A stretch of 8,895 nt of DNA from Paracoccaceae bacterium (GTDB taxonomy: Bacteria > Pseudomonadota > Alphaproteobacteria > Rhodobacterales > Rhodobacteraceae): the NCBI GenBank assembly GCA_030625695.1, contig DAOUQK010000133.1, forward strand, positions 1-8,895, given 5' to 3'. The notes under the pieces are model-generated. The model made no database searches. It was not told the DNA's origin and saw only the letters and a list, made by a program, of their open reading frames with translations. Below are positions 6,907-8,895 of this stretch, one piece after another. Every line of letters starts with the position of its first letter. The first letter of the stretch is position 1. Made by a program: the position numbers and the translations under genes.

Positions 6907-7950
6907 ATGATGACCCGAACACAAGACGCGACACCGGCCATGGAAGGCGGGCCCGCCAAAGTGCTGGCAGCCGCGGCCACCGGAACGGTTGACCTGTTCC
7001 GGAAATACGGCGGCGATGTTGACCGGATATTCGGGCGCGCAGGGTTGCGCACCGACGATCTGGCCAGCCCGTTGGATGAATTGAACCTGCAACAATACTG
7101 CAACCTGTTCGAAGAGGCCGCGCAGGCCACCGGTAACAGCAATATCGGCCTGGAGTTTGGCCAGAACTTTGCCCCCAAACAGTTGGGCATGCTGGGGTTT
7201 GCCGCCATTAGCTCTCCGACTATGGCCGCCGCCCTGCGCAATCTGGAAAAGTACTTTCCCGCGCATCAGGGCCAGACCAGTTTCGGGCTGATACAGGATT
7301 GCGATATCCTTTGGCTAAGCTATCGGATATTTGATCCTCGCATAAAGAACCGGCGTCAGGATGCGGAATTATCGCTGGGTATGTTCTGTAACATTTTCAA
7401 GGCGGCGCACGGGCCCAACTGGGCGCCGCTGGAAATCCGGTTTGAACACAACAAGCCCGACGGTCACGACGAACATGAAATGCGCTTTAATGCGCCGGTT
7501 CAGTTTGGGCGGCGCACCAATGCAATTGCCTTTAGACGTCGTGATCTGGATGCATTGATGCCTGATCAGGATCCCTATCTTGCCTCGGTGGTCGAGCCGT
7601 TCCTGCAAGGGCGCTGTGATTCTCAGGCCGACCCGCAGGATTTTGCCCTGGCTGTGCGCAACGAAGTTAAACTGCAATTGGGCGAACGGTTGCCGAACGT
7701 CGCGGAAATTTCCCAACTGTTCGGGGTTACGGAACCGGCGTTCCAAAAGCGGCTGCGCTCCCATGGGCTGATCTTCAACGACATCCTGAAAGCCGCCCGT
7801 CATGAATTGGCCCTGCACTATATCGCGGACATGGACCTGCCGCTGACGGAAATTGCCTATTGCCTTGGCTATTCGGAACTTTCGGCCTTTTCCCGGGCGT
7901 TTCGCAATTGGACAGGGATGAGCCCGCAACGCTATCGCCGCCAATCCTAG
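6907..7950 (+). CDS. AraC-family transcriptional regulator with N-terminal arabinose-binding-like domain (OruR-type architecture)
   Basis: This is a DNA-binding regulator of 347 residues from the ATG at 6907. The N-terminal part (about 20-210) resembles the ligand-sensing domain seen in OruR-type AraC regulators, including QLGMLGFAAISSPTMAAAL. The C-terminal part holds two helix-turn-helix motifs: VAEISQLFGVTEPAFQKRL (265-283) and LTEIAYCLGYSELSAFSRAF (313-332), ending in the family tail WTGMSPQRYRR. The frame is open back to 6745, but those 54 residues do not fit the family and would cover the promoter region. ATG codons at 6907, 6910 and 6940 are alternatives, and the ribosome site is weak (GGATGG). 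It is divergent from the importer operon and probably controls it, with the imported compound or a product as inducer. OruR (ornithine utilisation in Pseudomonas) is a relative in architecture only. Confidence 0.9.
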   Translation: MMTRTQDATPAMEGGPAKVLAAAATGTVDLFRKYGGDVDRIFGRAGLRTDDLASPLDELNLQQYCNLFEEAAQATGNSNIGLEFGQNFAPKQLGMLGFAAISSPTMAAALRNLEKYFPAHQGQTSFGLIQDCDILWLSYRIFDPRIKNRRQDAELSLGMFCNIFKAAHGPNWAPLEIRFEHNKPDGHDEHEMRFNAPVQFGRRTNAIAFRRRDLDALMPDQDPYLASVVEPFLQGRCDSQADPQDFALAVRNEVKLQLGERLPNVAEISQLFGVTEPAFQKRLRSHGLIFNDILKAARHELALHYIADMDLPLTEIAYCLGYSELSAFSRAFRNWTGMSPQRYRRQS

Positions 7951-7965
7951 GGTCCAGACCCTAGG
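7946..7965. terminator. Perfect inverted repeat between convergent genes, probable bidirectional terminator
   Basis: CCTAGGGTC (7946-7954) and GACCCTAGG (7957-7965) are perfect nine-base arms around CA. In RNA the stem would be eight pairs with a four-base loop. The regulator's TAG stop lies inside the left arm, and the dehydratase small-subunit stop follows the right arm directly, so the element fills the whole 15-base gap and serves both directions. No T-tract is present on either side. Confidence 0.55.
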
Positions 7966-8394
7966 CTAATACCTTGAGGTGAACAGCCCGCGATCTGCGT
8001 AGACATCGGCGGCCTCTTCAAGGAAATCCGCCATTCGGGCCGCGCCATAAGTCGTGCGCAAATCCTGTGCCACGTCCAATAACGCGCCTTTGTCAGGGGC
8101 ACGCCCGGGGCGCAGTAATTCATAAATACGCATCAGATAGTCCTGAGGGATATCAACAAGCTCTGAGGCCCTGTCAAAGTTATCCGCCAACCTGTCACGC
8201 CCTTCTGCGCGGGCAATGTCACCCTGCAATTCAAGAGCGTTCGAAGTGATTCGCAGATCCTCCATCACCACATCACCGCGTTCCAACGCCGCCAATGTCA
8301 CCGCCTCCAATGGCTTGCCCCGTCGCCCCTGCACCAGATCGGGGCGGTTTTCAGCCAGTGGATAATCCTTTGACGTCAGATTGTGGCGGGTCAT
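7966..8394 (-). CDS. pduE: B12-dependent diol/glycerol dehydratase, small (gamma) subunit
   Basis: This is the small subunit of adenosylcobalamin-dependent diol/glycerol dehydratase, which converts 1,2-diols or glycerol to aldehydes. The 142-residue protein carries the family's landmarks: DYPLA (10-14), GKPL (26-29), EDLRIT (45-50), the GRDRLADNFDRASELVDIP block (65-83) and IYELLRP (90-96). Microcompartment-linked PduE proteins have an N-terminal amphipathic extension of about 30 residues; this one starts only nine residues before DYPLA, like the small subunit of glycerol dehydratase. It therefore looks like a free cytosolic enzyme. Its ATG overlaps the medium-subunit stop (ATGA), with GGAGA seven bases upstream. 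It is the last gene of its operon. Diol versus glycerol preference cannot be told, so pduE is used as a family label. Confidence 0.9.
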   Translation of the reverse strand: MTRHNLTSKDYPLAENRPDLVQGRRGKPLEAVTLAALERGDVVMEDLRITSNALELQGDIARAEGRDRLADNFDRASELVDIPQDYLMRIYELLRPGRAPDKGALLDVAQDLRTTYGAARMADFLEEAADVYADRGLFTSRY

Positions 8395-8895
8395 AACGTG
8401 GTCTCCAGAAACTGAATTTCCAACTCTTCGGGCGGGCTGTCGGGTTTGGTCAACTCGGTCTCGATCGCAAATATCAACGCCACCCTGGCATGAAACCGCG
8501 CGCCCAATGCCTCGCCCCGCGTTGGCACAACCACCGGCTCGGGCATGGTTCCCATGACGTAATCTCCAGCGTTCTCGCCCAGCCGCCGATAATGTTCCAG
8601 CGTTGTTATTGGCGCGTTGGAAAACAGTTCAAGATTATTATGCGGCAGGCGTTCGGCGTGATGGATGACTGCCGTTCCTTTGGCCTGAATGCCAATGCCA
8701 ATACCGGACCCTGACAGGCTTGCGGCACTCAGCCCCAGAAACGAGGTATCGGCCGTGTGATGAAACCGGACAATCCGCACCTTTTGCCCTTTGGACGTGA
8801 TTCCATCGACCAATTCCCGCAAAACCTGCGACAAAGAATGACCCGCCAACGTGCGAAAAAGCTGCACGCCAAAGCCGGGGCTTAGTCCAATGACA
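8391..8895 (-). CDS. pduD: B12-dependent diol/glycerol dehydratase, medium (beta) subunit, 5' end outside window
   Basis: The 167 visible residues match the beta subunit of adenosylcobalamin-dependent diol/glycerol dehydratase, which forms part of the cobalamin-binding surface with the large subunit. The frame is open to the window edge, and the codons before the internal GTG at 8867 encode VIGLSPGFG, the conserved opening of the core domain, so the start is off-window. Other family blocks are LSGSGIGIGIQAKGTAVIH, LELFSNAPITTLEHYRRLG and the closing ELEIQF. Any N-terminal targeting extension would lie outside the window and cannot be judged. The large subunit is expected immediately upstream, beyond the right edge. 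The stop overlaps the small-subunit start by four bases, indicating translational coupling of equal-stoichiometry subunits. Confidence 0.9.
   Translation of the reverse strand, partial: VIGLSPGFGVQLFRTLAGHSLSQVLRELVDGITSKGQKVRIVRFHHTADTSFLGLSAASLSGSGIGIGIQAKGTAVIHHAERLPHNNLELFSNAPITTLEHYRRLGENAGDYVMGTMPEPVVVPTRGEALGARFHARVALIFAIETELTKPDSPPEELEIQFLETTL

Noticed and set aside
6735..7241. Upstream extension of the binding-protein frame by 169 codons
   Set aside because: It runs antisense through the regulator gene and promoter region. The ATG at 6734 has a strong AAGGAG and begins a proper Tat signal peptide.
1..8895. Mobile elements, CRISPR arrays, tRNA or rRNA genes, phage or defence genes
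   Set aside because: No transposase or integrase frames, no regularly spaced repeats, no tRNA-like or rRNA-like segments were seen; the window is filled by metabolic, transport and regulatory genes.

Overview
The window looks like a piece of an alphaproteobacterial chromosome, most likely the Roseobacter group of Rhodobacteraceae. That placement rests on overall protein style, moderately high GC and tight operons. It is inference from pattern recognition, not a search. No rRNA, tRNA, CRISPR array, insertion sequence or phage gene was seen.

Layout. At the left edge is an AEC-family membrane transporter on the + strand, with its 5' end cut off by the window. It converges on a six-gene minus-strand operon that fills positions 935 to 6734. 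In order of transcription this operon is: a Tat-exported periplasmic binding protein of the spermidine/putrescine type, the ABC ATPase, two PotB/PotC-like permeases, a classical short-chain dehydrogenase/reductase, and an APH/COG2334-type small-molecule kinase. The last five genes are separated by 21 bases or fewer, or overlap. A GC-rich stem-loop sits between the binding protein and the ATPase. An AraC-family regulator with an N-terminal arabinose-binding-like domain is transcribed divergently from the operon across a 172-base regulatory region. That region holds a pair of tandem TAGT-N7-TCC half-sites exactly 21 bp apart, the architecture expected for an AraC-type operator. At the right edge, convergent with the regulator, are the medium (partial) and small subunits of a coenzyme-B12-dependent diol/glycerol dehydratase. 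They are joined by an ATGA overlap.

How it may work together. The central operon looks like an uptake-plus-catabolism module: an imported polyamine-like or amino-alcohol-like compound could be oxidised by the SDR and phosphorylated by the kinase, under control of the divergent AraC regulator. The substrate is not known. The dehydratase subunits end a separate operon whose large subunit should lie beyond the right edge. The small subunit lacks the N-terminal extension found in microcompartment-associated PduE, so a free cytosolic enzyme is likely. Two convergent gene junctions are closed by perfect inverted repeats that probably act as two-way terminators. There is no gene-free stretch longer than 172 bases.
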